From the NCBI GenBank assembly GCA_003024985.2, contig PXIH01S0042520.1: 13,349 nt of DNA; one strand, written 5' to 3'. This document shows positions 1 to 8,580 of this stretch, one piece after another. How positions within the stretch are numbered: the first letter of the stretch is position 1; each line of letters begins with the position of its first letter. A program made the position numbers and the translations under genes. The notes beneath the pieces are model-generated. The model saw only the letters and a list, made by a program, of their open reading frames with translations, was not told the DNA's origin and did not search any database. The DNA comes from Euperipatoides rowelli (taxonomy: Eukaryota > Onychophora > Udeonychophora > Euonychophora > Peripatopsidae).

Positions 1-232
1 TACCTAACTATATTCTCATCCAAACATAGCTAGCTATATAGCCTAGTTAAAAAAACTACTAAAAAAAAAAAAAAAAAATAAAAAATTAAATGTCAACATT
101 TTACATTTTTCAAATCACACTACCTCAAATAACAGCAAACACCAAAGGATTATCACAATCATAACTCTAAAAACCAAATATTATATAAACATTTCACACA
201 ACACTACAAATTAGCTCCAATATAAGAACAAA
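1..232. other. AT-rich flank / 3' tail region of LINE-A
   Basis: No gene is visible here. The stretch lies downstream (in minus-strand sense) of the last ORF2 codon of LINE-A and is probably its 3' untranslated tail followed by host DNA. A run of 18 A on the plus strand (61-78) reads as poly-T in the sense of LINE-A, so it is not the poly-A tail expected of an L1-like element. No target-site duplication could be assigned, so the exact 3' end of the element is unknown. Confidence 0.45.
61..78. repeat. A18 homopolymer tract
   Basis: Eighteen consecutive A residues on the plus strand, followed by T and six more A. It is simple low-complexity sequence. It is in the wrong orientation to be the poly-A tail of the minus-strand LINE next to it, but could be the tail of a plus-strand retroposed sequence or just a slippage tract. 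Confidence 0.8.
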
Positions 233-1284
233 TCAATATAATTCATGAATTCTTATCATTATGTCTATAGGCCAAAATTTGGCCATCCAACCATCACATA
301 TTTGATAATCCTTCAGGAATTCACTTACACCATTTTCCTTTTTACTAATACATCCAAAGTAATTACATTCTGGTCAAAATATTTTTACATCTAAACACCC
401 ATATTGCATTAAAAATAACAAGAATCCACTTTTTATACATTAATGGCAGGTGAGTAAATAAACCATGATATAACTTCTCTATTTCTGTGAGATTACATAC
501 TCTAGGCACATTATACAATTCAGCCCTAATACAAAAGGTTGTTTTTCTACAATACAAAAATATATGCATCGGATCTTCTTCACACTCATTACAAAACGAG
601 CAATTNATATTACTTTCTCTTAAAATGTTTCTCCTATACAATAATGATCTTGTGGGCAAAATCTTTAACATAAATTTTATACCAAAATTTATTAGATCTG
701 CTGCACATTTCATCCTAGATAACACTTNAATATTAACATTTTTTTTTTGTTTATAAAAAAAACATATGCATTACTCTTCTTAAATATTTGCTTATGAAAA
801 AAAAAACATATTTCTTAATTTCACCTTGAACACTTTGCTCTCCATAAAGATTTCCATAACATTTACATATATTTTTAATCAATGCATTTTGTCTACCAAA
901 CATCAAAAAACACAATCTTATTTTGCTATATCCCATAGACCTTGAGAATCTAATAAAACTATTAACAGCACTGTTTTGTATAACAACATAAAATTAATCA
1001 AACCAAGCCCCCCTTTATTTCTAGGCAAGCAAGCTTTTTCAAATGACAGTAACGCTTTTTCTTACCAAAAATAATATACATAATCTTGAACTTCATTCTC
1101 ACATACATCTTACTATTAAGTTGAACCAAAGGAGCAAAAAATATAAACTGTGGAATCACTACTCTAGATAATATATTTGCATACAATACCCTGCTATTAT
1201 CCATAACACTCTCAATTCTTTCAACTTTCTGATTACTGATATGTCTATTCACCATTTGCATGGCCCTCCCAAAATTCAACCCCA
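233..1284 (-). pseudogene. LINE-A ORF2 thumb and C-terminal zinc-binding region
   Basis: The segment from 1285 down to 998 (starting MGLNFGRAMQMVNRHI) has the thumb pattern of LINE enzymes: a VIPQFIFFA strand, then IMYIIFGKKK and a GGLGLI block that continues across the end of this open segment. After frame changes, the stretch 725-363 carries CSFCNECEEDPMHIFLYC, the Cys-Cys-His-Cys motif of the zf-RVT type at the end of LINE ORF2 proteins. A further frame change lets the reading continue (SEFLKDY...) to a TGA at 235-233. Ambiguous bases at 606 and 728 fall inside or beside this region. The zinc motif matches the homologous one of LINE-C (5470-5415), where one Cys has been replaced. Confidence 0.82.
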
Positions 1285-2192
1285 AAATTTTATTATGAAC
1301 ACCATTTAACCCAAACCATCTATGTATTTGCCCATCCCCAATTTTTATTACATAGAATTTTTACAAATTAATTTGTGACCGGTCAACTCACTAAATGACT
1401 TCAAAATTCTCAAGGCCAAATTTACATCATTTACATCACTACAAAAAACAGATGTCATCACAATAAGAAATCAATCTTATCCTTTGAACAAATCCTTCAA
1501 TTTTCACCCCCCTCAAAAATACATTAAAAACCTTTACCAACTCAATAAATATAAATATATAATCCATGTAAGGATGAGCTCAAAGGTGAACCTTGAAAAT
1601 ACCATTAGTCATACAATACCTCTTACCACTCCTATTGTGAATCATCACTTTACAAGATTTACAACAAATCACCCTATGAATACCCCACGTTATTAATCCC
1701 ACAATATTTATATAACAAGGCCACCAAATACTCAGTATGCACCCTGTCAAATGCCTTACTCATATCAACCCTCAACACATATTACCCTGCCCCAATTTAC
1801 ATTCCTTAACATTAAAAATAAATTGATTTACCCACAATGCTTGATTTATACCATGACCTTTGATCGAAGTAATCTCAATCGGAATAATCCTCTGTAACAA
1901 AGGAACAATTATTTTATTCAGCACCCTTGCCATCAGTTTATAATCCTGATTCATCAATGCTATAGGTCTACTTTTCTCCATACTTGCAACTCCTTCCAAG
2001 TTATCTTCTTTCATTATAGGAACCATATAGGCCACATTTGATTCAGCAATTATTATTTCATCCACTACATCTTGAGATATATACTGTAACAGCCCAGCAA
2101 GATAGCTAGACATTAACAAATTAAAATACCTATAGAATTGAACACTTATACCATAGGGCCGGACATGAATATTTATTAGATTTCTCTATAGC
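1285..2192 (-). pseudogene. LINE-A ORF2 reverse transcriptase domain
   Basis: The polymerase core spans three frames. A first stretch (AIEKSNKYSC...) resembles the fingers motif before the APGPDG block. Then comes an open segment from 2119 with SRPIALMNQDYKL and ITSIKGHGI, as in the fingers of L1/Tx1-like enzymes. A frameshift near 1775 is followed by RVDMSKAFDRV (motif A with its catalytic Asp, 1769-1740). A further shift leads to FQGSPLSSS (motif B, 1595-1572), and another to SYCDDI (motif C, the YxDD box, 1468-1451). A motif D/E-like stretch (LRILKSFSELTGHKL) follows. All three catalytic aspartates survive, so decay has come mainly through indels and nonsense changes rather than loss of catalytic codons. 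Confidence 0.88.
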
Positions 2193-2831
2193 CTATTGAA
2201 ACTCAACACTTTTATATACCTCATTTAAATCCTTCTGAGCATCTCCAATAATTTGAACCATTCCACTATCCCTAGAAAAATAGTTTATCTTCTTACTCAA
2301 TCGATACTTAAAGTAGTTAGATTTTACATCATTTAAACATATTTTATTATCAAATCCTTGAAGATATTCCTGAATTTTTCCCATTACATCAGCAACTTGA
2401 TTAAACACCTTATTTACTTTCAACCCATAAATCTGTCTTGACGTTTTCTTTTTTGTACAATATTGAATCAACTTATCCTTTTGATTCCCTAAATCAACCT
2501 CATTATCTAATTTCATTTTGACCCTCATAACATCATCCTGCATTCTTTTCAGTTGATTTATTTTTTGTATGCAATCAATTATTTCAACTTGCCTTAATTT
2601 ATATCTGTAACCAGGAACTCCAATTTCTTTTCCAGCTCACAAATGCTTTTACCAACCAAGGTCAATTTACAAATTTAATTTTTAGAAATCAACTGACCAA
2701 ACAAATGTTTAAATAGTAACCATTTCCTTATTGCACTTAATCCATTGCAACCATCAATCACTCCTTTTATATCCTTCATCAATCCATCTTTAACCACCTC
2801 CATCCTTGTAAATTGCACATACCAGTTTTCC

Positions 2832-3520
2832 CTAAACCCCAACTTTTTTTACCATTATACACAAATCAGCCTTCACCTCCAAAATAATACCTAAATGGTC
2901 AGAATCAGTTATATATCCAAGACAAAATTTTATAAAAGCCACTTTCCATATAGANATATAAATTCTGTCCAGTCTATTTGGAGTCTGATTTAAAACATAC
3001 CGTGTAGGTACCACATTACAATTTAAAAAATTAGCTACATCAATCATTTGCCACTTTTTAATAAACTTTTCAAATTCCCTTTCTTTTGCATCACTATTAA
3101 TATTCAAATCCCCCATTTAATATTTGGCTCAAATTTTGACAATTGCTTCTTTATCATCATATGATGACTCACTATCTCCCTCTGAATTATAGGCGAATGA
3201 CTACAAATTATATTGTAATAAATGTTGCCAATACACATTACAATCTTCACCAACCTACAACTCAAGAAATTTACTTGCTTAATATAAGATACAATAGATA
3301 AATGAATCATCACAGCCATACCCAAAGCCTATGTGCTCATACATTTGCTAAATATTTTATAATAATTTAATAAATTTCGCAATTCGACTTGCTTATCACT
3401 TCTCCATTTTGTCTACAACAAGCATATAGCCAGCCACTTTGACTTCACAATATCAAAAATAAATCTATCAAGCTTCTTTTGTGAGTTTAAACCCCTCACA
3501 TTAACTGTAAGAAAAGTTAT
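2832..3520 (-). pseudogene. LINE-A ORF2 endonuclease domain (exonuclease-endonuclease-phosphatase fold)
   Basis: This is the N-terminal domain of ORF2, which in intact LINEs nicks the target strand to prime reverse transcription. Visible motifs in order: TVNVRGLN (about 3505-3482, the metal-binding Asn region); a segment ending LLxTK where a TAG stands in place of the probable Gln (CAG to TAG); GNIYYNI in the middle; MGDLNIN (about 3116-3096, the GDxN active-site motif); PNRLDRIY (DNA-contact region); and DSDH (around 2895, the catalytic Asp-His pair). The last three sit in one open segment of 94 codons starting at 3116, which contains one ambiguous base (2955). The first part is in different frames, so at least two indels have occurred. 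The motif order and spacing make the family secure even though the gene is broken. Confidence 0.87.
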
Positions 3521-3543
3521 TTTAGCGAATTTTTGCTCAGTAA

Positions 3544-4856
3544 TTAAGAATTATCAGTTTCAGCATCAGACATCAAAACACTATAATAATTAAANTCCAC
3601 ATTCTGCTCCTTATTAGACATATAATCTTGTTTTTCCGAAACATGCACCTTATTGCTAACATTACTACTGGCTTCAGATTCTTCTCTAACTCTCTTTACA
3701 TTACCTTTAGACCATTCAATTTTGCTTTACACCTCCTTTTGTTCTTCCCTGTCAGTATTAATTTCACTCTTGAAAGTCCTCCACTGCTCATCCTGCTCAC
3801 CTTTATCAGCTCCCACCTTATTTTCCAATACTTTTCCAATATGTAATTTTACATTAGACTTTCCATACGTTTTCAATTCCGGTTTCGTTTTCCAACTCAA
3901 ATCACTATCATTTCCACTCCCATCCTTAAAGTCATTGTCCTAATCTGATATATCTTTACCTAAACCAGACTCTATCAACATCTGTTCCTTCAAAACCTGT
4001 TGTTTACCATTACTACACTTGCATAGGATTCCTTTTCCATTCCTTTCTCACACTCATGGTCCTTTGTAGCCTCTATTTTACAATATTTGCAATATACATA
4101 TGGACAATCACTTTGTTTATGTCCAACTCTTCTACATTTCAAACACAAGGGAGTACGACCCTTTATAGTCAACAATCCATTGAAACCATCTATTTCAAAA
4201 ACATGTGGTATATTATCCAAGCTTACATCTGCAATTAAATTTCCAACAACTTCTATAACACTGGTTTTATTAATGTTCAAATTATTAAAGTAATTTGATA
4301 AAAAAAACGTTTACCTTTTCAATCTGCACCTCCTGTAGCAGCCAATGTATCCTAGCTTGGTAAACTTGAGACTTAATCCGATTAGTGAAAACAACATAGC
4401 CATCTTTAACCTTGGTGAACTTTGACTTTACCTCCTCTGCATGTTGTACTGAGTCAAAATCTATACCAATATATTTTAAATTTTCAGGAAAATATATCTC
4501 TTTTATATAATTCAAATCAATTACNTATTTTAAATTTTCAGGAAAATATATCTCTTTTATATAATTCAAATCAATTACTTTACTCAGCTCCAAATAAATC
4601 TCCGTATTCGAAATACTGTCTGTAGCCTTTTCAGTAAAAACTGTAAACAAACAACGTTGATTATTTTCCAATTTCTTCATTCTTTTCGTCCAATAACTCA
4701 ATGAATTAATAAGCTTATGCATCTTTTCAGTCAACTCCTCACTTCCAGTTAAATAATCCCAATCCAAATTAATTAACTTTATAATCAAAACTTCAAAACT
4801 TAAATTGTTTTCCTTTAGATACCTGTACTCTGAAGAAAACCATCAAAGGCAGCCAT
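3544..4856 (-). pseudogene. LINE-A ORF1 pseudogene (gag-like RNA-binding protein with CCHC knuckles)
   Basis: ORF1 proteins bind LINE RNA and chaperone it. The proposed start is ATG at 4856-4854 (MAAFDGFLQSTG); a stop follows after 13 codons, but a frame change at that point continues into the long open segment from 4788. That segment has alternating strands and helices like an RRM (RCLFTVF; IKEIYFPENLKYIGIDF; KDGYVVF; RIHW). After a shift near 4283 comes a segment ending IPHVFEIDGF and then two zinc knuckles: CLKCRRVGHKQSDC (4145-4104, C-X2-C-X4-H-X4-C) and a second (CKYC...HEC). After another shift near 3995, a highly charged tail runs to a TAA at 3546-3544. The length is about 437 codons. 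A 53-bp duplication around an N (4525) inflates the middle; see the separate entry. The same domain order is seen in LINE-C. Confidence 0.83.
4472..4578. repeat. 53-bp perfect direct duplication around a single N (probable assembly artefact)
   Basis: Positions 4472-4524 and 4526-4578 are identical over 53 bp, separated only by N at 4525. In ORF1 of LINE-A this gives the same 17-residue segment (VIDLNYIKEIYFPENLK) twice with an unknown residue between. The homologous part of LINE-C ORF1 has the segment once. The pattern fits two contig ends that overlap but were joined with a placeholder N. A genuine tandem duplication is possible but less likely. Confidence 0.9.
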
Positions 4857-5126
4857 TTTTAACTAATACATTTTTCTTTTTTAATGCACTCCTTCCATAC
4901 TAAAATATTAATTAATGGATCATTGGACTACAATTCTATACCAATGCCAATTTTTTTTCCTAAAACTACAAAAATAACTTTCTTACTGCTTACAAATCCC
5001 TTCTTCAAATAATAAAATATACTTAATTATCATTTGGGGATTAAAACCTAAGGTTCTGATATTTTTATAAACTTATACAGTAATCCAAAAATCTTATAAC
5101 CCCTCCCCCCCCCCTACCTCTAGAGA
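4857..5126. other. 270-bp junction between two head-to-tail LINEs
   Basis: No gene. It separates the ORF2 stop of LINE-C (5129-5127) from the proposed ORF1 ATG of LINE-A (4856). It must contain the 3' untranslated region of the upstream element, any host DNA, and the 5' untranslated region of the downstream one. It holds a C10 run (5105-5114) and otherwise AT-rich sequence. I found no internal duplication that would mark an element boundary. Confidence 0.6.
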
Positions 5127-5922
5127 TCAGACCATCACTTCTCTGTCCCAAATAACATCAATTTGCTCATCAGATAAAAAGAACAAATCCTTTTTGAATT
5201 CAACATGAACAAAATTCAAAAACTCAGATAACTTAGACTCAGGTTTCAAATTCTGAAATATCACCTTACATATTGCCCTCCAAACAGAGAAAAAAAGCAC
5301 AAAGACAAATTTCCATATTCTTTTATGAATCCCTCTTAGGGACTTATTCCTCCATATAACTTCCAACCCATATTTATGCCATGCCTTTCCAATTACCACC
5401 ACCAAACACTGCAAGGATTTTGGGCATGACCAAAACAAATGATCTACACTCTCTTCACATTCATACCCAAAGGGGCAATTAACATTGTATGTTCTTATTA
5501 TTCCTATTTTAAATAATCTCTGCTTGGAGAGCAAGACATTTAACAGATATTTTACAACAAAGTTTTGAAAACTCCCTTCTACATATAAATCCATAACTAG
5601 TTTCAAATTAGTTTTTGAATTTCTATAACACATTAGTGATCCTTGACTCCAAATTGTAAGCTCAGCAAGTTTCCTAACATATTTTGGAATTAAAGTTTTT
5701 AATATTGTTTATTTTCTTAAAAACCTTTAACTGCATAGCTAACACAGAGTCAGAAACAAATGAATCATATTCCACCAACTTACTTATGGCAGGGACCATA
5801 TTAATATTTGAATAAACAAAGTTGTAAATTATTACTTTATTCATAGTCAACAAGACTATTAAACCCAATCCACGATTCTTTTTTTGAAGAATTACCTTTG
5901 CATTGGACAGCGACCAAAGATA
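5127..5922 (-). pseudogene. LINE-C ORF2, 3' part (thumb and zinc-binding C-terminus)
   Basis: After the insertion boundary the reading resumes with YLWSLSNAKVILQKKNRGLGLI, written here as YLWSLSNAKV followed by a GLGLI block, which matches the GGLGLI block of LINE-A. The first segment is open to 5674; after a frame change a second open segment (5633-5127) ends ORF2. It includes CPFGYECEESVDHLFWSC, the zf-RVT-like motif, in which the second Cys of the usual C-X2-C pair is Gly. The end is SEFLNFVHVEF and DVIWDREVMV followed by TGA. The upstream extension of the first open segment (5923-6006) belongs to the inserted DNA and is open by chance. Confidence 0.83.
5915..5922. repeat. Left copy of candidate 8-bp target-site duplication
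   Basis: CAAAGATA, identical to 7349-7356. On the coding strand it is TATCTTTG and lies within the codons for Y-L-W of LINE-C ORF2. Bases outside the 8 bp differ between the two sides, so the match is exactly 8 bp. Confidence 0.62.
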
Positions 5923-6075
5923 AAGGTTTGAGTAATACTGTTCATTTTTCACAAAAGGCCGGCACCACACCACACAGCCATAGTGTTGTGAAATTCCATC
6001 GCACAAAATAAATCAGTATTTATGAAATAGATGTCACACAGAGTAGCGCCACAGTGCAAAAGCACATGACCGGCA

Positions 6076-6113
6076 GCATTGTAATACCTTGCTGGCATTG
6101 TAATACCTTGCTG
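6076..6113. repeat. Perfect 19-bp tandem duplication
   Basis: GCATTGTAATACCTTGCTG occurs twice without a gap (6076-6094 and 6095-6113). It lies in the left part of the insertion in LINE-C. The identical copies point to a recent duplication or a short subterminal repeat of the inserted element. Confidence 0.9.
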
Positions 6114-6408
6114 TCATGGTGGTGTAACACTTAGATACATGTGTATATTTCAAAATCTATAACAGATACAAAAAAACTTAAATATTATTTTTTGTTCTAT
6201 GTGTTATCAGGAATTTTATTCTATAAAAAAAAAATCCAACACATAGATTTTTTTTTATAAGTTCCACCAAATTTTTTTCTAAATGTCAGCAATAAAAAAA
6301 AAAAAAGAAACAGTTCTTCTTACATTTTCCATTGCCGTTTTTCTATCATTAGAGATAAATAATTTTGGTTTTGATTTTTGAAATCTGCATTAAATTCTGA
6401 TTTTAAAA

Positions 6409-6609
6409 ATGTATAAGTTTAGAGGGCAGGACAACAGACAGCTTAATGTTGTGTCTCAATACAGAATTAGAAAAGAGTTTGTTTTTATCCAGGGGAATCT
6501 TAATACAAAACTTATGTCTTTTATGACTAGGTCTGTTATGGATAAAATAATAATTACTAGTAATCCAGTGTTGGTCAAAATTCGACCAATAAGAAAATTT
6601 CCTTTGTAA
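6409..6609 (+). other. Short unrecognised plus-strand ORF inside the insertion
   Basis: A 66-codon open frame with ATG (MYKFRGQDNRQLNVV...) ending in TAA. It is less AT-rich than its surroundings, has few low-complexity residues and lies in the middle of the inserted block, on the opposite strand to both LINEs. I recognise no family. It could be a remnant of the inserted element's protein or a chance ORF; nothing in the sequence decides this. Confidence 0.2.
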
Positions 6610-7300
6610 AAAGCCGCCACAATGCTAAACAATGAATGTTTTAATTTTATATATAAATTTTAGCTCATTGCACTCCCTCTCCATATAAANTTTAACTCTG
6701 CCAAATCTCACACTCCTCCGTGCACCCAATATGCTTAAAAAGAGATCCAACGTTTTCCCTCAGGTATTAATATATAGATTTACATTGTGCTTAATAACAA
6801 GATCTTAATATAGAAATAAAAAGATTGTTTACCTTGAATCTTAGACTAGATTTGATGGGTGTGACTTTTTAATTAGATAAAACAAAAACATAAAAACATT
6901 ATGAAAATCATTTAATTTTAGTTAATGTCTTAAACGCTCTTAAAAGATAAAATAGTGGTAGCTTTTCTTGACATATAATTTTTGCATTGTGACTTCAGCC
7001 CGAATATAAATACAAATATGCCGGACAACAACAGACTGTAGTCCAATGTGGTTGTCCCTGGATTTTTTAGGGAGAATGAAAAATAGTTTTCAACTACATT
7101 ACGGGAAGTTTATTTACACTTCGTATCCTTGGAGATGAAGGTTGGGAGATGTAAGTAGACAGTCATTTTTGCGCTACAATGTGCATTATGTTGGGTGCTG
7201 CAGATTGAAAACAATGTGTTTTATTAAAAATAAATAATTCCTTGCACGATAGCTACTTATTTTAAAGCAGGCTCTATGTTTTATTCCTTCAAAATCTAGT
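6610..7300. other. Non-coding part of the insertion
   Basis: No gene visible. The stretch is AT-rich with one ambiguous base (6690) and a less AT-rich patch around 7015-7200. There is a small imperfect palindrome near 7053-7073 (TCCCTGGA...AGGGA). No coding frame of interest was found on either strand. Confidence 0.5.
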
Positions 7301-7348
7301 GTGCTCTAGCAGAGCACGCGAAGCAGCAGAGCACGCAGAGCAAGCACG
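7301..7348. repeat. GC-rich short-repeat patch at the right edge of the insertion
   Basis: A 48-bp patch that stands out in an AT-rich window. AGCAGAGCACGC occurs twice (around 7309-7319 with one base less, and 7325-7336), followed by the related GAGCAAGCACGC. The left edge is a hairpin: GTGCTC (7301-7306) pairs with GAGCAC (7312-7317) over a 5-base loop. The patch ends exactly at the candidate target-site duplication, so it may be the subterminal or terminal structure of the inserted element. Confidence 0.65.
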
Positions 7349-7356
7349 CAAAGATA
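7349..7356. repeat. Right copy of candidate 8-bp target-site duplication
   Basis: CAAAGATA, identical to 5915-5922. The 5' half of LINE-C ORF2 (…TIFKKHIYL) ends in this repeat, and continuing from the other copy keeps the frame (…YLWSLSNAKV). Confidence 0.62.
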
Positions 7357-8580
7357 TATGTGTTTTTTAAATATCGTGCAAAAAAAATTTGCAACACAAT
7401 GCTCTGTGTGGTGCCTGCTTAAGGGATTTGTTAATAAAAAAAAAAGCATATAATAAATTAACTTTGGTACTATCAGAGTGTTGATCAGTCTCACTCTATC
7501 AAACCATTCACTAGCATGAAACTTAATTTGCATTCAATTTCAATTAGTTTTGCAGTCAACACTTTATTTAAGATAGTCTTCTTGTTCTCTATAGGGAAAG
7601 AAATTCCCAAAATTATTGAGTGGATTCCCCTCATTTCTCTAAAAGGCATAGGTTTTCTATCATAAACATTCCAAACATATTGCTTTTCAAAATTTATTTT
7701 TGAGCCAGAATAATCAACAAAATCATTTAAGACCCTATAAACCAAAGCAATTTGCCTCTCAGATGAAATAATGACATTTATGTCATCTATATAAGACACA
7801 ATATCCAGTTTGATCAATTTGTCTAACACCCACACTCCATTAATACAAGATTTTAGTTTATGGACAAATCCATGAGATAAATAGTATATAATATAGATGA
7901 AAGAGATGATCCTTGGAGAAAACCACCACACATAGGTTCAAAATGGGAATACTTTTTTCGATTAACAAACACAATGGATTTTTTTATTAACAACATTATT
8001 AATCTTGAGGTATTATTTATTCCGAACACTTTATATATCATACACTCCAAAGAATCACAATTTACAAATGTAAATGCATTTGACATAATCTATTTTCACA
8101 ATATAACACCCAGATCTATTTGTCTTATTCTTCAAACTGAAAACAGAATGAAGCAACATTAATGCATTAGAAATTGTGTTACCCTTTATTCCAAAAACAC
8201 CATTAGGAAGACTTCTCTCCACAATAGGAGATATCCTTTTCAAAATTATTTTTTGTAACAATTTTACATCAGCGTTCATTAGAGCAATGGGTCTTCCCTT
8301 AGTAATTTCAGTTATATAGAAATCAGTATCTTTCTTTTTGGGAATCATCTTTATAAACGCAAGATTATGATCCAGCATAGCTTGATCCGTAATGCGTCCC
8401 TCAAATAGGCAATTCATATATTGCATAAAAAAGAGAGATAACCAGGAGTTAAATACTTATAAAAAAATATCCAAGCCGATCAGGACCAGTCGAAACTTGT
8501 GCTCGGACAGACTTTATTACCTCACTCACCTCATTTCTCATTATTACCTCATTCAAAATTACATTATCACTATTGTCAAT
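7349..8580 (-). pseudogene. LINE-C ORF2 reverse transcriptase domain and start of thumb
   Basis: Read from high to low coordinates: EVSEVIKSVRAQVSTGPDRL (about 8540-8480, fingers block like the usual APGPDG motif); IPKKK; GRPIALMNADVKL; GVFGIKGNTI; YIVKIDY (motif A, around 8090, with its Asp), where a frameshift near 8080 moves to NAFTFVN; GGFLQGSSLSSILY (motif B, QGSSLSS at 7915-7898); a second shift near 7870; SYIDDINVI (motif C, YIDD at 7793-7782); SGSKINFEK (motif D/E); and the thumb VRLINTLIVPKLIYYM, ending TIFKKHIYL at the insertion boundary. The same order and many of the same residues occur in LINE-A. Catalytic aspartates remain in both motifs, but the frameshifts prevent expression. 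Confidence 0.88.

Larger units (their letters stand above)
233..3520 (-). pseudogene. LINE-A ORF2 pseudogene (endonuclease-reverse transcriptase)
   Basis: ORF2 encodes the enzyme that nicks target DNA and copies the element RNA into the nick. The conserved N-terminus (TVNVRGLN) begins just after the ORF1 stop. No ATG is present in frame there; the codon ATA at 3520-3518 sits where the start would be expected and may be a decayed ATG, because LINE-C has ATG at a similar distance from its NVRS motif. Order: endonuclease (3520-2832), linker with a basic, helix-prone segment (about 2831-2200), reverse transcriptase (about 2200-1285), thumb with GGLGLI (around 1005-985), zinc-binding C-terminus (about 610-550), end at a TGA (235-233). 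The total is about 3288 bp, the usual ORF2 size of about 1,100 codons. The frame must change repeatedly (for example near 3350, 2120, 1775, 1570, 940 and 365) and several stops interrupt it. Confidence 0.85.
233..4856 (-). mobile_element. LINE-A: decayed non-LTR retrotransposon, near full length (ORF1 + ORF2)
   Basis: Reading the minus strand from 4856 to 233, the following appear in order: a gag-like ORF1 with an RRM-like fold and CCHC knuckles, an APE-type endonuclease, a linker, a reverse transcriptase with motifs A, B and C, a thumb region with a GGLGL block, and a C-terminal CCHC-like motif. This is the standard layout of two-ORF LINEs. The ORF1 style (a knuckle pair after an 'IP..fEI.G' segment) and the RT block 'RPIALMN' with 'IKG' in place of a 'GR' motif suggest the L1/Tx1-like group; that placement is inference. 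Several frameshifts and in-frame stops show the copy is dead. It lies head to tail behind LINE-C (5127-11232). The 5' and 3' boundaries are set by the coding ends, not by observed duplications. Confidence 0.88.
5923..7348. mobile_element. 1426-bp unclassified insertion inside LINE-C
   Basis: This block interrupts the ORF2 thumb of LINE-C. It is flanked by an 8-bp direct repeat, and the two ORF2 halves join in frame when the block and one repeat copy are removed, so it behaves like a transposed sequence. An 8-bp duplication is usual for hAT and P-type DNA transposons, but I saw no terminal inverted repeats at the ends (left AAGGTTTGAG, right end GAGCAAGCACG) and no recognisable transposase. 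It contains a perfect 19-bp tandem pair, several A/T homopolymers, one short unrecognised plus-strand ORF and a GC-rich right edge. A non-autonomous DNA element, a short retroposed sequence, or a mosaic of several insertions are all possible. Confidence 0.62.

Noticed and set aside
61-78. Poly-A tail of LINE-A
   Set aside because: It reads as poly-T in the sense of the element, the wrong strand for a tail.
3628-3943. Overlapping plus-strand ORFs rich in Leu, Phe and Ser that look like hydrophobic proteins
   Set aside because: They are the antisense of the charged tail of LINE-A ORF1 (Lys/Glu codons read backwards as Phe/Leu).
6571-6589. Hairpin TTGGTC...GACCAA as a terminator
   Set aside because: A 6-bp stem inside a weak ORF in AT-rich DNA; no adjacent gene end and no bacterial context.
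5674-6633. A third, 5'-truncated LINE beginning near 6006
   Set aside because: The fragment starts just where LINE-C breaks off and shares CAAAGATA with it; joining them gives one ORF2 of normal length, so a separate element is unnecessary.
7301-7348. Possible CRISPR-like or short-spacer repeat because of repeated AGCAGAGCACGC
   Set aside because: Only two or three imperfect copies without regular spacers, in eukaryotic-type sequence.
5923-7348. hAT transposon assignment for the insertion
   Set aside because: The 8-bp duplication fits, but no terminal inverted repeats or transposase motifs were seen and the duplicated site lacks the usual hAT pattern, so I left it unclassified.
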